A stretch of DNA of 64,000 nucleotides from Otis tarda (GCA_026413225.1 CM048552.1:48437001-48501000), one strand, 5' to 3'; shown: positions 23,871 through 37,598, numbered from the stretch's first letter. The notes: generated by a model from the letters alone, not told the origin. Numbers and translations: made by a program.

Positions 23871-26080
23871 GTGAGAAGGATGTAAAGACCTCACCAATAC
23901 TTTATGTTCCCAAAAGGACATCATCTTGCATGATCAGTGCCCTTCTGTCTAAGATTTCTTTCTTATCCCATGAAATCATATATGTGTTAGCACGTGTAGT
24001 CAAAGCTTTAACAATCTGAAAAATCATATCTGAGGAATCACCTTTCTTTGATTTCCACTCCGCTCAATAAATAGCCTCTTTTGTTCACCACAAGACCTTC
24101 ACAATGACCCTCTCTGCCATCTTCTATTAAAAACGAGCTACTCAACAAATTCTATGTAAACCATGTCTGAATAACATTGCAGTTGACCAGTTAAATTATT
24201 ATTATAAGTAGAGATGATCAAGTGTTCTGCAAGAAATAAAGGATTATCTAAACATAGCTTTTACTTAGTTTGGTTGCTCCTGTCTAGGTTTTACTATCTG
24301 GCTCCCAGAAATATGGGATTATTTTTCAGTTGAGTTTTAGACTCTGATGTTCTGAGAATCTAGTTGCAATAAAGAATGTAGCTCTAAAAATAATATATCC
24401 ATCTAACATATTTTGGGAAGATTAGCCAGAAGAACTTGAAAATTCTGCTAATTATGTTGTTGTTTATGATTCTGAGTGTGGTGGTAGCAGATCAGCATCG
24501 TTATGTCTAGGAAAGAACATCTAAAAAATACATCTTCCACTGTGAAAGTGATGCTAGGAACAGTATCAGTAAGCTTGGAATATACCCAGTGATGTGGAGT
24601 GCTGGATGTTATTGAAGAAGAAAATAAATCTGTCTTTGCTTCTGGAGGCCATATAGTTTAAAAGAAGTATAACACTATAAACAGTCTATTTCAGAACAAG
24701 CTTTTTCATTGCAGAAGATGTATAGTATCTTCTTCATTCTTTCCTGATTCATTCTGAGGTTAGACTTTAGAGTATGATCTAAAAAGACTGCTACTATGCA
24801 TAAATAACAAGGAACTGCTTCCTTAATCATATAATAAAAGTCAACAGTTTGGTTAGCCAACGTGTTTAATAGAGTGAATCAGAGAGCAAGACCGTGCTTT
24901 GCAGATAGAACATGCTCTTAAACAAAGGACTTTGAGAACAGCTTGTGGAAGTAGGACTAAATTTCTTACACAACATACATGCCTGTGCATCTTGGATATG
25001 TCTCAAGGTTCAGGATGTAGTCACTGCAAAACAGTCAGCTTTCCCAAAGTGTTGTAAGATGGAAGAAGATAAACCCAACTCCCTTTTTGGACAAGAGGAG
25101 GAGGCCTCACATAAGCTTCACAGTTTGCAGCACCGTGGATATCAGTGTATGACTGGTTATTGCTATCAGTGTAGCTGTCTCTCAGTGATAACATTTATAC
25201 CTGGACCTAACCCTCCACAGAGTTTGTGGATCTTTTGCTTCAGTCCCTTCACAGCTAATCACAGACATGTGTTTCAATTAATTTTCTCAGACTGGGATAG
25301 CTGAAAGACTGCTTGAGCAGAGATCTTTAAGAAACATGGAATCTGCAGGAAAAGACACACAACATACTTCTTTCTGAGACCTTACTACTAAACTATGTAT
25401 CTGCTATGATTTTGTAAGGATTTTTATGTTACTACTGGCCTACATAAAGTGCTTAGCCTCTTAAACCGTTAGAACTCTTGGATCTCCCCTACTTCATTAT
25501 CACCACTTGAAGAGGGGAGGAAACTGAAGCTCAGGTTTTACTTTACTTAGATACTCTCTTCCATGGTTTCCAAGAAGCACTGAAGTTCAAAGGAGAGAAG
25601 TTATCTAATTTTCTTTTTCTGTAAATCTTAGAAGGAAGCCATCTATATGAAGTAAACCTCATCTATCTAATGGGAGCTCTAGAGACAGCACATGGTTGAC
25701 ATTTCTTTTTCTATCGCAGGGGTGACACTATTCAACAAGCAGTTAAACTCATTTGGGAAGCAAAAAAACTTAGTTCCCTGCCATAATGCAGTAGGCTACC
25801 ATCCAATTAAAAATGGTTTGATAAAAACACTTTTTAGCGTTTGTCACAATTTTTGCCTGTTTGTGATCCAGCCAAAGAATTTCTATCATTTTCTGAATGC
25901 AACCAAGATGTATCTCACTGTTGCCATACCAATAACTAGGAAGAAAAAGAACCTCCTCCACATGGACTACCCACACAGATCTGATGGGCACAGTTTGTGA
26001 AATGCCTTGGGAATAAAACGGTGTGGTGACTGATGGTATGCACATGGCTGCTGCAGTTGGATCTGGCCTCAGACTTACAT

Positions 26081-26109
26081 GGGGGGTGGGGTGTGTGTGT
26101 GTGTATGTG
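26081..26109 (+). repeat. G-run and (GT)n microsatellite
   Basis: A run of G (ggggggtgggg) passes into about nine GT units and then gtatgtgc. The poly-Val/Cys frame across it is an artefact. Confidence 0.85.
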
Positions 26110-29040
26110 CATATGGTACAAACTGTGAATCACTGAGGCATTGTATCTGCTCATATTCTCAATCACATCTCCCATTTAAGTCATTGGCTACTCTTTTTTT
26201 ATCTCAGTCTGTCAAACTGTACTGTATCAGAGCAGCTGTGGGCCTGAGACTGGCTGGGGCTCTCTAACAGCACATCTTACATAAACCTCACAGAAGAAAA
26301 TAAAATGAGATTTTTTTTTTTTATTATTTTCTTTGCCTTAACTTGAGGACAGTTTTGCCTACGTACCATGTTGATGTCTATGTGTTCAGTGACACCTGTT
26401 CATTGATACTAGATGTTGAGACATTCAAAGTGGAAAAGAGAATATACACTGCAACTTATACATACTTTCACTTTTAATATATGCACTAAATTTCCTTTTA
26501 AAGCAGCATTCCTTTCCCCTTCCTTTCCTCTGTCTTCCTGGCTGTTAGATTGTGAGTATCTTGGAATAGCATTCTACTATTTCTGGATAATTGCGGTGGG
26601 CTTAACACATTGTGAAAACTAATACACATATATTTTAAAGAGGATAAGAGTCTGAAGAAGTGTCTGAGCTACTTATTTCCCATGTATGTTATAAAACAGC
26701 AAAAAAACCCCACCAACTCTGTAGTCTACATAAAACACTCAGCAGAAAGATAGTAGAATATATAATTCCTTAAATCTTTAAACTCTCAAAGATATTGAAT
26801 TTACTACTCAATTATTGTTGTCTTGTGATGTCAGTGTTGTGATATGACTTACTGTTATGAATAAACATAGTTGTTAAACCCCTAACATTGAAAAAATTAG
26901 GCTAGTTCAAATCAAAATAAATTTTGCATGAGAAGAGAGGATTTCTGCAAAATGAAAAAGGAAATCCCATGCTGCTTCATTTTCACATCAGTCAAAAAAA
27001 AGCTTAATCTGAAAAAAGATATCATTTAGTTGTGGGCTGTTTAAGACTTTTAACCCTTCCTTTTAATCTACTGTGAACAATTTTTTATTTTGAAATAGTA
27101 AAAGCAAAGATTTTAGCCTTTCCATACTGAAAATTGTAAAAATGTTTGACATTTAAAATATTCCTTTGGTTTTTTTCAGCTAATATTTTTCATTAGATCC
27201 TACTCACACTTGTAGATAGCTACTGCCGTGTGTGCCCCTTCTGCTCACGGAAAACACCATTAAAAATAATAGTAACTTCACTGATCATCAAAAACAGGTA
27301 TCCCCGTTTTAACGATGGAGTCATACTTTTATATACACTTCAGTCTCTATAAGGTTTCATAAATCATGTTCCAATGTAATATATGCAGTCATTTTAAATT
27401 TGTCTAATGCAATCTTTATTGAATTCAAGGTTTTATCACTCACAAATCTGTTTTCTTTCTTAAGACTATAGGGATTTTTATCCAGTGCTTTGTTAATAAC
27501 AGGGCTATTTACACTTATGTTTGCTAATGAAAATGTCTTCTAAGATATTTGATAGGAAAAATTCAAAAGCTTAGGCTTAATCTACCTCTACATTCCTGTC
27601 TCTTGGTTCCTCATTTCCTACTTTTTGTGTTTCTATCTCTGACAATATGAACTTATTTGTTGCTGAAATAGCTTTAATGTGGCATAGGCTCTGATCCGTC
27701 TTTGCAAGCCGTACACCATCTCCTATATTTGTCCAATTTGTCCAATTTAGCACTTCTTGCAAAAAAAAATAGACCGGTACCTTATTAGAGATTTACATGT
27801 GAATGTCCAAAGGATACACGATATGGCGTGCGGCAGTACAAGCAGTTCATGGATTTCAAGTCCAGAAGAGCTCTTTTAGTATGACTAGACATCATAGGAG
27901 TCACCAACTCAGATCCAGAGTGGCTCCAGCAACTCATAGTGAAGAAAACTGCACAGGGCATCTTATGTCAGATTTGATAAAACTTCAGCTAAAGCATCCA
28001 TTCAAATAGGTCAGAAGTTTTAATGGTAAATCTGTTAGGCTAGGGCATTTTTTCTGATGTCATGAACTTTGAAGGATTTGTTCCTTGGGGCTGTTAGTAG
28101 GTCTGCTCTTCTGGAAAATAAAAGCAGTATTTAGCTAAGGATCCAGCTCTCCTTTGGGACACACACATACAACTTTGTCCGATTTCAGTGGAGCTTATGA
28201 AGATGTACCTGAGGATTAAATGAACCCTCTAATATTTAACTGTAAGTATTATTAGGTTAACTTTAACATGTACTGTTGTATAATCTGATGTTTGTTCAGA
28301 AATCTGGGTTAGGTAACCTCACCTGTAATTCTAAGTTCCAGCTAAGTCCCAATGCAGAATCTTTAACAGCAGCAGATCAAGCAGTGGAAAGGCATCAGTC
28401 TCTTTTGTCACCTGGTGTAATGGTCACAGATACATGCTGAGGTTAAGGGAGAAAACAGTATTAAATGTAATGTCCCAGTCTCCTTACTGTTGTGCTTGCA
28501 GGAAGGTTTGCTTTGGTTTTCCCGTGAAAATTTCAGCTCCATTAGAGCCAGTATCCTCTTCCATTTCTCCAAGGCCTCCTAAGTTATGTAGACATGGATA
28601 GCAGGGGCCAAAAGCTCATCCCTTACTATATTGGAGTGAATCAGGACCACTGAAGGTGCAACCTCTTCTACTATTTCCTGCACCACAGATAATATCTGTG
28701 TGTCTGTTCTCCTAACAGGACACACAATTGTATAGGTTGGACTACAATCTAATCTTAAACTTACTTTGCACAGTTAATAAAAAAATCAATGTCTTTCCAG
28801 TCATTATAACAGAACTTTATTTTAAATGTACAAGTATTTCCCTGCAAAAAAAAGGTGAACTTTGTAACGGTTTTAGGCTTTCACAAATGATCCCTCAAGT
28901 TCCAGTCTTGCTGTTGTATAATGTACTTTAATACTCCTTCATACTGACTTTCTGTTTACTTAATAGAAAGCTATTTAACTTTTGGAACTTTACAGGTTTT
29001 GGCACACTGGAAGAAACCAACCTGCTTTATTAAATTCATG

Positions 29041-29285
29041 ATTGAAGGAAATCACTGTAAGCCTAATAAGATTTACGTGTTTCCATTCAATGTCAGCAGG
29101 GAGTCAGATTAAATCAAGGCTGAAGGTCTCAGCTGCATTCAAACTCTTGATCAAGCTGCTAATGCTTCAGTTAGAAAAGTATGACAAGACGATTAGATGA
29201 TTTAAATAGCCCTATGCTTTTTGAGATGGCTGATATCACTAAAGCAATTATTTTTGCAGTCAATTATGAATTTCTCATAGTCATA
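29041..29285. promoter_or_regulatory. Possible conserved non-coding element
   Basis: About 245 bases of complex, repeat-free sequence with several homeodomain-type cores. Examples are cctaataagatttacg, gattaaatcaaggctg, gctaatgcttcagttag, and gcaattatttttgcag followed by caattatgaa. The texture resembles vertebrate developmental enhancers kept across species. I cannot test conservation here, so this is a weak call. Confidence 0.25.
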
Positions 29286-31511
29286 TTAATAAAATGTAGT
29301 TTGTCAAGTTTTAAAGTAAGGTGATTTAAAGAAAAGAAAAAAATATTTTCTTTTGTTTAACACAGTTACTTGTTATACAAGTTTTCTATGCCGAAAAACA
29401 TAATACCTGATGCTTATATAAAGTTGTCCTCAAAGCATTTTACAAAAGAGGTTTGGTGATTATCTTTTTCTATAGATTTGGAATGTAATATTTTTAATGT
29501 TGTGGTTATTGGGTTACATTTCAGGACTTCAACATCTGTGCTGATCCAGAGTGACTACGGATTCATTATCTTTCAGGCTCTTGTCCCATAAATAAAGGTA
29601 AAACACATCTAAAAAGACGGAATAATTTAACCTGCATTGAATGTTTGGAAGAATTTTCTTGTACTATCTGAAGATAAAGTAGCATTAGTCAGTGTAGTTT
29701 CATGAGGGATGTTCTAAGCTCTACAAAATGACTTGTCCTCTTCACTTCTTCTTCCAAGACAAGACCAGTGCTGTAACAATGCTCTTAGTACCTGTTGGTA
29801 CCCATAGCATTCATGAGACGTATAGTCAAGGGTGGAGGTCTGAAATTTTCAAGGACATCTACTGGATTTAGAAACATGTCTTCTTTCATTTTAATGGAAT
29901 GAAAGGTATCTTCAGTCTACTCCAATTTATGCAAAATAAGCTTGGATTTTGGGCTGCTAGCAGCCTGCTGAAGAAACCCAGGGACACGAACTGAAATCTT
30001 GGGAACCTTATTTTCATGAGCTGCATGTGATTAAAATATTGAAATCAGTCAATCAAACTATGGTTTTGATAAAGCACACTCTTTGAAAGCCAAGATAATT
30101 AATACACCTTTTGCCTTAATGTCTGTAAAACAAAACTGTAATCCCTGTCAGTCAGTCTGGGAGCTACAAGCTATAGATAATTGATCCATCTGTAATCAAG
30201 TCAAAAGATAAGATGGTGGATGTGGAGGGTTACAAATTCAGCTGGCCTTTATCCAGACTAAATTCGTTTTTAAACCATGCTTTTCTTCCTGCATAAGGTG
30301 AGTGACCTTTGCTGGCTTTCTAGGTTTGCAACGTTGTGCAGCTTGTTCCAAAAACATATCGGTACTGCTGTAAAATGGATGCACAAATCAAACGTGGCTT
30401 TGGCAAGAAACTGTTTCCTAGTTCTTACTGGGATCAAATGACAATCATACATGGTGCTCCCTGGGACACTGAAAGCTGGTAGTAAAGCAGGTTTTAGACA
30501 TTTTATTATAGTCTAGGCACCTTTCTGAAATTTTAGCCTGTACCCTATACTGGACTTCATGCACAGGCATCTGGCACTTGTACTAGCAAATGGTTGAAGT
30601 CTAACCATGTGGTGCTAGAATTTTTCTGTAGTGCAGGAGGTAATGGGAAACCGCTTTCCAGGTTCTCATCTCGGCTACAGGGAACCCTACCATTCTGCCA
30701 AGCAAGGTGGATGTGGTGGGTAGCGAAGATCATGGTTTGACACTTCACAGGGGTAGATCACTTTGCATGGGAAAGACTTAGACCTATGAGATTAAGAGGC
30801 ATCATTGTTGATAATGTCATGGAATTGTCTGAACTGTAATCACACTGCACCTCGATAGCCTGGGAGATAGTATTTTCCTTTTGCTCTTAGCAAAGTGATA
30901 GCTGAGAACTCTCCTTATAATGTTTCGGGTCACAGAAAGCTACTTTCCCCTTAATGAACATCTGAAAAAAAAGGGTGATGAGCAGATGGACAAAACAGTT
31001 CTTCAATGTATATCACTCAGGACTGTGTGATCAGATCCAGGTCCTCTGATGAAGCAAAATGTTGTGGGCTGATATAAACTGTCAGTCTCATCCTCTATTG
31101 CCACTTGCTAGTTTGCTGTGGCTGTATAATGTTATCAGTCTCCTGTACTTCGAGAACGTTGATATATAGAGATAAGAAGTTTCCATTGTTTATCCCAATC
31201 AGATAAAAATAATGGCAGTCTTAAATACAAGTCCCCCCTCTAATTTCAAACTCTATGAGTACACAGTTTTGTTTGACTAATGTGGGCTGTAAAAATTTCA
31301 AATAATGCAATGACCGAAGCAAGAAAACACAAACACATTGCATACTAGATGCAGATGACTGAGTACAGACTGATCAATTGCAGCTCCCTGGCAATAAATT
31401 CTATATGGTTCAGGAGTCTTAGTTGCAGAAGTGTCCTAAAATATGCAAAAATGTCCTTTCTGAAATGCAAGCATACATGAATGATTTATTCTAAATGTAA
31501 GAAGCAAGAAA

Positions 31512-31528
31512 TTATATATATATATATA
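31512..31528 (+). repeat. (TA)n microsatellite
   Basis: Eight TA units followed by cgtaataaaaataaatg. Confidence 0.85.
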
Positions 31529-31733
31529 CGTAATAAAAATAAATGCTCTGCATGACTGAAAAAGTGACAAGGATAATGGGACATGAGTTGAAAGGAAACT
31601 CTCTCTTTTTTTTTGCGAGTAGATCAATAGGGGAGCATTTTGCAAAGCCACCCAGTGAACTGATTGAGCTTTCTAACATTGCTGTAGGCTACTGACCACA
31701 AAACAAAATGCTTGTGCATCTATTTTGTTACAG

Positions 31734-31881
31734 TCTATGAAATGTTGTGTTTGTGTAGAATCTGTTGAAGGCCTTGTAGAGGAATTTCACTTCTTCCTGC
31801 ATGAATTTCCTATTAACACGAATGCCTTCTCTCAAGCAGTACTCTTGGCTGACTCTGCAGCGGCTGGCCAAGCTTACACAA
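31734..31881 (+). CDS. Candidate internal exon F (phase 0 to 1), unknown protein
   Basis: The acceptor is gcatctattttgttacag and the donor is TACACAA followed by gtgaga. The 148-nt segment is open for 49 codons in phase 0, the phase left by candidate exon E. The peptide begins SMKCCVCVESVEGLVEEF, continues HFFLHEFPINTNAFSQ and ends AVLLADSAAAGQAYT. It is the longest candidate of the set. The region is somewhat richer in G+C than its flanks. The same frame continues past the donor to a stop at about 31989. The minus strand is also open here for 74 codons (31728-31952), so strand is not certain. Family unknown. Confidence 0.42.
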
Positions 31882-32397
31882 GTGAGATAAGACAACTTCT
31901 GAATGGCAGGTGTTGGCAGTGTAGGCAGCTGCATGATGTGACTGACATACATGGAGGGGGCAGGCTGACTGCCAAGACCTCTAAGCAGTGATGTGCTTGA
32001 GGTACGTGTGAAACACTGAATTCGGTGCTTCAGTCACAGGGCTCCGCTGACCCATTTTGTGCTCACACATGGAATGTGTCTGCAAGTACTAGAGATAAAG
32101 CTGGAGCAATGTGAGACTGAGAGGTACATGTGCATCTGTAGCACTGAGCACCCTTAGATAACCTGAAAGGACTCCAAAGTGAGAGGAACTCATGTCTGCT
32201 CTGATAAAAGCGTCAAACGCCTAAGGGCTTGACTGATAACGGGCAGTGCAGAGGCACAAGGTGGGCCCTGATGTACCCAGTGGTCACCATAATCTTAATG
32301 CTAACCTCTCCTTTCCGTACGTGTGAGAACCTAGTGACTCCCATGAATAAATGAAAAGGAACCAGAGTCTGTCAATGACAATCCTCTTTCTGTCTCT
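31882..32397. other. Short non-coding stretch before the CR1 copy
   Basis: About 500 bases with no gene and no recognised repeat. Confidence 0.4.
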
Positions 32398-33838
32398 TCA
32401 GATTCAAAGGTCATGACAGTCAAGTGAAGTCCCTAGTGACTGGAAAAAGGGAAACATTGCACTCATTTTTAAAAAGAGAAGAAAGGAGGACCCAGGGAAC
32501 TACTAGCCTGTCAGTCGCACCTCTGTGCCTGGTAAGATCATGGAACAGATCCTCTTAGAAGCTATGCTGAGGCACATGGAGGATAGGGAGATGGCTTGAG
32601 ACAGCCAGCATGGCTTCATCAAGGGCAAGTCCTGCCTGATCAACCTAGTGGCCTTCTGTGATGGAGTCACTACATCAGTGGACAAGGGAAGAGCTATGGC
32701 TGTCATCTACCTGGACTTCTGTAAGGCCATTGACATGGTCCCCCACAACATCCTTCTCTTTAAATTGTAGAGATATGGATTTGAAGGGTGAACTGTTCGG
32801 TGGATGAGGAATTGGTTGGATGGTCGCATCCAGAGGGTAGTGGTCACTGGCTTAATGTCCAGATGGAGGTCAGTGACAAGTGGTGTGCCTCAAGGGTCCC
32901 AACTGGGACCAGTGCTGTTTAATATCTTCATCAGTTCCATAGACAGTGGGATTTAGTGCACCCTCAGCAAGTTTGCAGATGACTCTAAGCTGAGTGGTGC
33001 GGTTGACACGCCTGAAGGATGGGGTGCCATCCAGAGGGACCTGGACAAGCTTGAGAAGTAGGCCCATGCAAACCTCATGAGGTTCAATAAGATCAAGTGC
33101 AAAGTCCTGCACCTGACTTGGGGCAACTTCCCATATCAACACAGGCTGGGGGATGAAGGGATTGAGTATAGACCTGGTAAGAAAGATTTGGAGGTACTGG
33201 TGGATGAAAAGCTAGACATAAGCCAGCAATGTGCACTCACAGCCCAGAAAGCCAACTGTATCCTGGCCTGCACAAAAAGAATCATTGCCAGCAGGTTGTG
33301 GGAGGTGTTTCTGCCCCTCTGTTCCTCTCTTGTGAGACTCCACCTGGAGTACTGTGTGCAGCTCTGGGGCACCCAACAGAAGAAGGTCATGGACCTGTTG
33401 GAAAGAGTCCAGAGGAGGGCCATGAAGATGATCAGAGAGCTGGAGCACCTCACCTATAAGGACAGGCTGAGAGAGTTGGGACCGTTCAGCCTGGAGAAGA
33501 GAAGGCTCTGGGGAGACCTTGTAGCCGCCTTCCACTACCTAAAGGGGCCTTATAAGAAAGATGGGGAGAAACTCTTTAGCAGGACCCATTGTGAAAGGAT
33601 GAGGGGCAATGGTTTTAAACTAGAAGGAGGTAGATTTAGACTGGACATAAGGAAGACATTTTTTACTGTGAGGGTGGTGGAACACTGGAACAGGTTGCCC
33701 AGAGAGGTGGTGGATGCCCCATCCCTGGAAACATTTAAGGTCAGGCTGGATGGGGCTGTGAGCAACCTGATCTGAGGTTGGACTAGATGACCTTTAAAGG
33801 TCCCTTTTTAACCCAAAGTATTCTATGATTCTGTGATA
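32398..33838 (+). mobile_element. CR1 LINE, 5'-truncated copy with reverse transcriptase part
   Basis: CR1 is a non-LTR retrotransposon whose ORF2 encodes an endonuclease and a reverse transcriptase. This copy starts inside ORF2 just before EVPSDWKKGNIA and keeps the catalytic FADD motif (32972-32983, in KFADDSKL). It carries the usual C-terminal blocks [22 protein letters not shown] and [16 protein letters not shown], then the 3' tail with ttctatgattctgtgata. One frame runs through the whole copy with no frameshift but five stops (32504, 32597, 32768, 32954, 33059), all upstream of the 232-codon open part. It is a dead copy, younger than the one at 17286. No target-site duplication is visible, as is normal for CR1. 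Confidence 0.95.
33077..33775 (+). pseudogene. CR1 ORF2 C-terminal remnant, 232 codons open
   Basis: This is the open 3' part of the CR1 reverse transcriptase reading frame, from [13 protein letters not shown] to the natural ORF2 end DGAVSNLI and its TGA. It covers the region after the catalytic FADD motif and the thumb-like C-terminal part. There is no independent start; the first Met is an internal residue of ORF2, so it is not expected to be made as a working enzyme. It is the longest open frame in the window and is explained fully by the LINE. Confidence 0.93.
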
Positions 33839-36214
33839 CAGACACTCAGGCTCAGTGGTCAAAAGTTTTTCAGATGCTAACTGCTAGTTTACAGAGAGAT
33901 AGGAAACTGTTGTGACTGTCAAATAAATAGCAATGACACAGATTCTAGTGCTGCCAGGCCTTACCTTATCTCTGGGACTTGCAAACTTCTGGGTGGCACA
34001 CAGACTCTCAGGGCATATAGAAGACGTGCTGCATGCTCCCCTACCTTCTGTCTCTGCTATCTGGTCTCAGGGATCATTATTCTGCCTTCTGACTCCTTGA
34101 GTGTTTGAGGTTTTAATCTTTAATGTCTCTACATGTTGCTTTTTTTTGTGCGTGGTACCAACAGCAACGGATTGAGTGTCTTTTTTTTTAATAAGTTACT
34201 GTGTTTGTTTATGCAATAAAATATCTGTATGGGACTGCTCTGAATATTTTTTTTTTCTGCTGCGGAAGAACAAAGACCATTATTTACTGGCACGTTTTTT
34301 TGACCAATGTTAGTGGAATCTATAAATTAATAGTCTTATCTCTAAATCCAGAAAGTCTTATTGTTTCTTTGTTTTTACCCTAATACAGAGATAAGAGACC
34401 TTCATACCTGTGCGAAAACCAAGATGGAAATCCTTTTCTGATAGTGTTCACCTCCTTCCAGAGGCATTGCTGCATGGTCCATGTTGGGCAGAGGATGCAG
34501 GTTAGCACGAGGATGCTTGTACAAACCCCGCTCATGTTGTACCTACAGGTGGCTAGCTGCTCTTTGAGGCTCACCACCCAACATTTCTGAAAGTATTGCA
34601 TTTATTCTAGCAACAGTAATTTTGCTGTGCAAAAGACCTCTTATTACACTTCGTCTGTTGGAATAAACATGCAGGTGGAGAGATGCTGCAACTTTCCTCT
34701 GTGCTAAAAGTAGAGTGAGAGGGTAAGTGTAGGGAGAGAAATTGCTATTGTTTTTAGGGTGTTTGCAAAAATTAGGAAAAAAGAGCCATGATGAAAGTTG
34801 AAATCTCATTAATTAAAATCAGCATGACAGTGACAACATTGTAACTGCATCACCTACATCTTTCATACAAAGTGAGTCAATAGAACACCAAGGACAGAAA
34901 AAATGCTATGTATCTACTTGCTTAATCACTCCTTCCTGCAGCTCTGAACGCAAACTAGACCTGTTAACCTCCAAAGCAATTCTTTCCTGTTAAATACTGT
35001 CCAAAGGAGTTCCTGCAGAGAAGCTTTCTTTTTCTGTGGAAAGGTTTGGGAGTGTTACTGGCTACTTGGATACAAAGCTGAGGCTCCTTAGTGACTGTAA
35101 ATCAGTCCCATCTTGTTAATGTCAGTAAGACTATGCTAATTTATGCTTGCTAAAGTACTCAAACCTGCCAACAGGCACCTGGTTAAATACGTATGTTTAA
35201 CCTGCTGGAGTTGTTCAGAAGCAATTAAAGCAGCAACTACTCCATTAGATGTGGAAGGATTAAAGTGTCACCCAGTTCAAGTCCATCTCTCACTTGAACA
35301 TCAGGGGCATTAGGGTCCTAGTGGGTGCCTTCCCAACCTCCCATTCCCACTGAAGTCTCTGATGGAAATACGAAGGCAGAGGACTACAGATACCAACAAC
35401 ATGCTCTAGGAGTGGTTGAAGAAGGATGCTAAAGACTTGCTGAGACTTTGTCCTGCTTTGCCCTGCGCTGAATGATGGTATGATCCAAGCTTTCCCTCCT
35501 ATTACCTTTCCAGTCCTTACCTCACTTTTCCCTTCTTAATCTGTCATATCTCATTGGTCTCTTTCCTTGTGTTCTTGAATATATTTTCTGTCTATCGTTA
35601 CCACCAAAAAAAAAAAAAGAAAAAAGAGGAAAACCCACCTGATGTTTGCTACTGCTGCTAACTCTGCCTACATACTGCACGCTTTTCCTCTCCTTTGTGT
35701 TGTCTACTTGGACTGTAGACTCTGAGCACTGTTTTTAGCTAAGCACTATACAAATAATGGGAACCCAATCTCAGTTCCTCAGGCATTGCCATAATACAAA
35801 AGGCATTTCAATTCAGTGCAGTATCATAAAGACTGTCTGTTCTTAATGAGATTGTCTTTCCTAGCTCTTATCAATACAAACAAAGCAAAGAGAGACCAGA
35901 ATACTCATTATGAATAATACTTCAGCATAATCTTGCTATTTCATTGTCTTCTGCAGTCTACCAGCCACTTCTGTTCCTTACAAAATGTACCAGTTTAACA
36001 ACAGCTAAAATATTATCATGCAACTGAGCAAAAAGAGTTATTTGAGTGTGGCAAGTTGGACGCTTGCAGGACTGACGACACAAATGACAAAAGAAACTTG
36101 TATCAGGCAATTAGATTAATGTTTGAAATAACATATTACATTAAGGAATACTTAAAAACATAATCCTGCAAACTTACAAAGTAACTTTCTGGGGACAAGG
36201 CATTTCATTTTTCT

Positions 36215-36260
36215 GTTTTTTTTTTTTGTTTTGTTTTGTTTTGTTTTGTTTTGTTTGTTT
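36215..36260 (+). repeat. (TTTTG)n microsatellite
   Basis: A T run is followed by about seven TTTTG units and then ttgtttg. Confidence 0.9.
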
Positions 36261-37577
36261 CTTGTTAGCATCCACTTTTCTATCTTTATATGGAACACTA
36301 CTTCCAGAGAGTAACATCAGTTTTTCTTGAGGTTTTATACAGGTGGTGAGACGTCAGAGAAGATTTTGATTGCTTGATGGCAAAGTTTCACTGCTGTTCT
36401 CCCAGTTGCAAATTATTTGTGGAAAGCTTTACCCTGGGCAGCATCATTTTAAAAAATGTTTAGAAATGCTAGTGTAGTCCCTTACATGGAAAGGGAGTGT
36501 AAGTTTGGATAATTTTTACAACTAAAATCAGCATAACTCTGATATCTTCCTTTATTAGATGGAGATATGAGACATCATACCTAACTGTAAACACTCATCC
36601 TGTAGATATCTCCTTTGAGCAAGTCATGCTACTCCTTCTATAGAAGGGAAAGAACTGCCCTGTTTTAGCCACTTCCTTTCAGATGAAATAAATTACACCC
36701 TGTAAGTGCCTGTTTCTCCCTCTTAACTCTAAAGGCCATTTAGTCTACAAGCTCAGATGGGGTTGTTTACAGTATAGATATTTGCATTTGATCAACTGAG
36801 TCCTTTTTTTTTTTTTTTGTGTTGGGTCTGTAAGGAGTGAATAAAATGCATCTGCTGAAAGGCTTCACTCAACATGCACCCATTGCTCCTTCTGTGCATC
36901 CCAGGCTTGGACCAGAGCCGGGTCATGGTGTCTGAGTTTGAGGCAAAATTGACAATTACTGTGAATGGGCAGGACAGTCAGAACAGGGTCTGCAGCACAA
37001 GGAGGAACACGGCAAGGATGGAAAATATAGAGGACTGAGCTTAATGGTCCCGCTGTCTCACTCCTCTCAGCTGTCATTGCTGACACCATGTCCTCTGACA
37101 CCTCCCTTGGCTGCAGTAAGCAGCCTGATTTCCAGCCCTCTGGCACAGGGAAGTGATGCTTTGAGCACATGGCCTTTTTGCCACCTCTGCTGATTGCTGC
37201 TTCTGGTGTTTCTGACATGAGCTAGCTTTGACCCGACAAGAAAAAGAGGTATGCCTTCAGACCAGGTGTTCTCAGGGATAAGTCCTCTTTCCTCGTTCAT
37301 CTGTCCAGCTGCAGTATTTATGTGCCACTTATTTGAAAGACTGTGATAAGTGGTAATTGGTACAAGATAGTACAGGCAGGCCTCTGCCCCCCTTAGTAAT
37401 GAAGAGGAGGAAATATTGTGAAGGAATTTGCTTCCCTTCAGAAACTTAATTCTATTTACAGGCCTTCCTGTCATTTAAATAACTAATCTCAGGAGGTGGG
37501 ACATGGCTTGGGGGTTATGGGAACAGTTAATTCCTGACTGCCACTTGCTCCTTGTGAAGAGTAAATCCTTCATGATT

Positions 37578-37598
37578 CTCTTTCTCTCTCTCTCTCTC
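37578..37598 (+). repeat. (CT)n microsatellite
   Basis: About ten CT units (ctctttctctctctctctctc) before aaagatgcc. Confidence 0.85.

Larger units (their letters stand above)
23871..31733. other. Long non-coding stretch
   Basis: No convincing exon. It contains the GT repeat near 26081, a possible conserved element at 29041-29285 and a TA run at 31512. Acceptor-like sites at about 25291, 25714 and 28502 lead into open frames but have no good donor or the wrong phase. Confidence 0.4.

Noticed and set aside
25291-25380. Open phase-0 frame after ttaattttctcag reading TGIAERLLEQRSLRNMES and onward to a stop
   Set aside because: No GT donor exists in the frame, so it could only be a terminal exon, which conflicts with the stronger candidate at 31734.
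33136-33765. Minus-strand and other-frame ORFs of 71 to 107 codons over the CR1 copy
   Set aside because: They are shadows of the CR1 reverse transcriptase frame on the plus strand.
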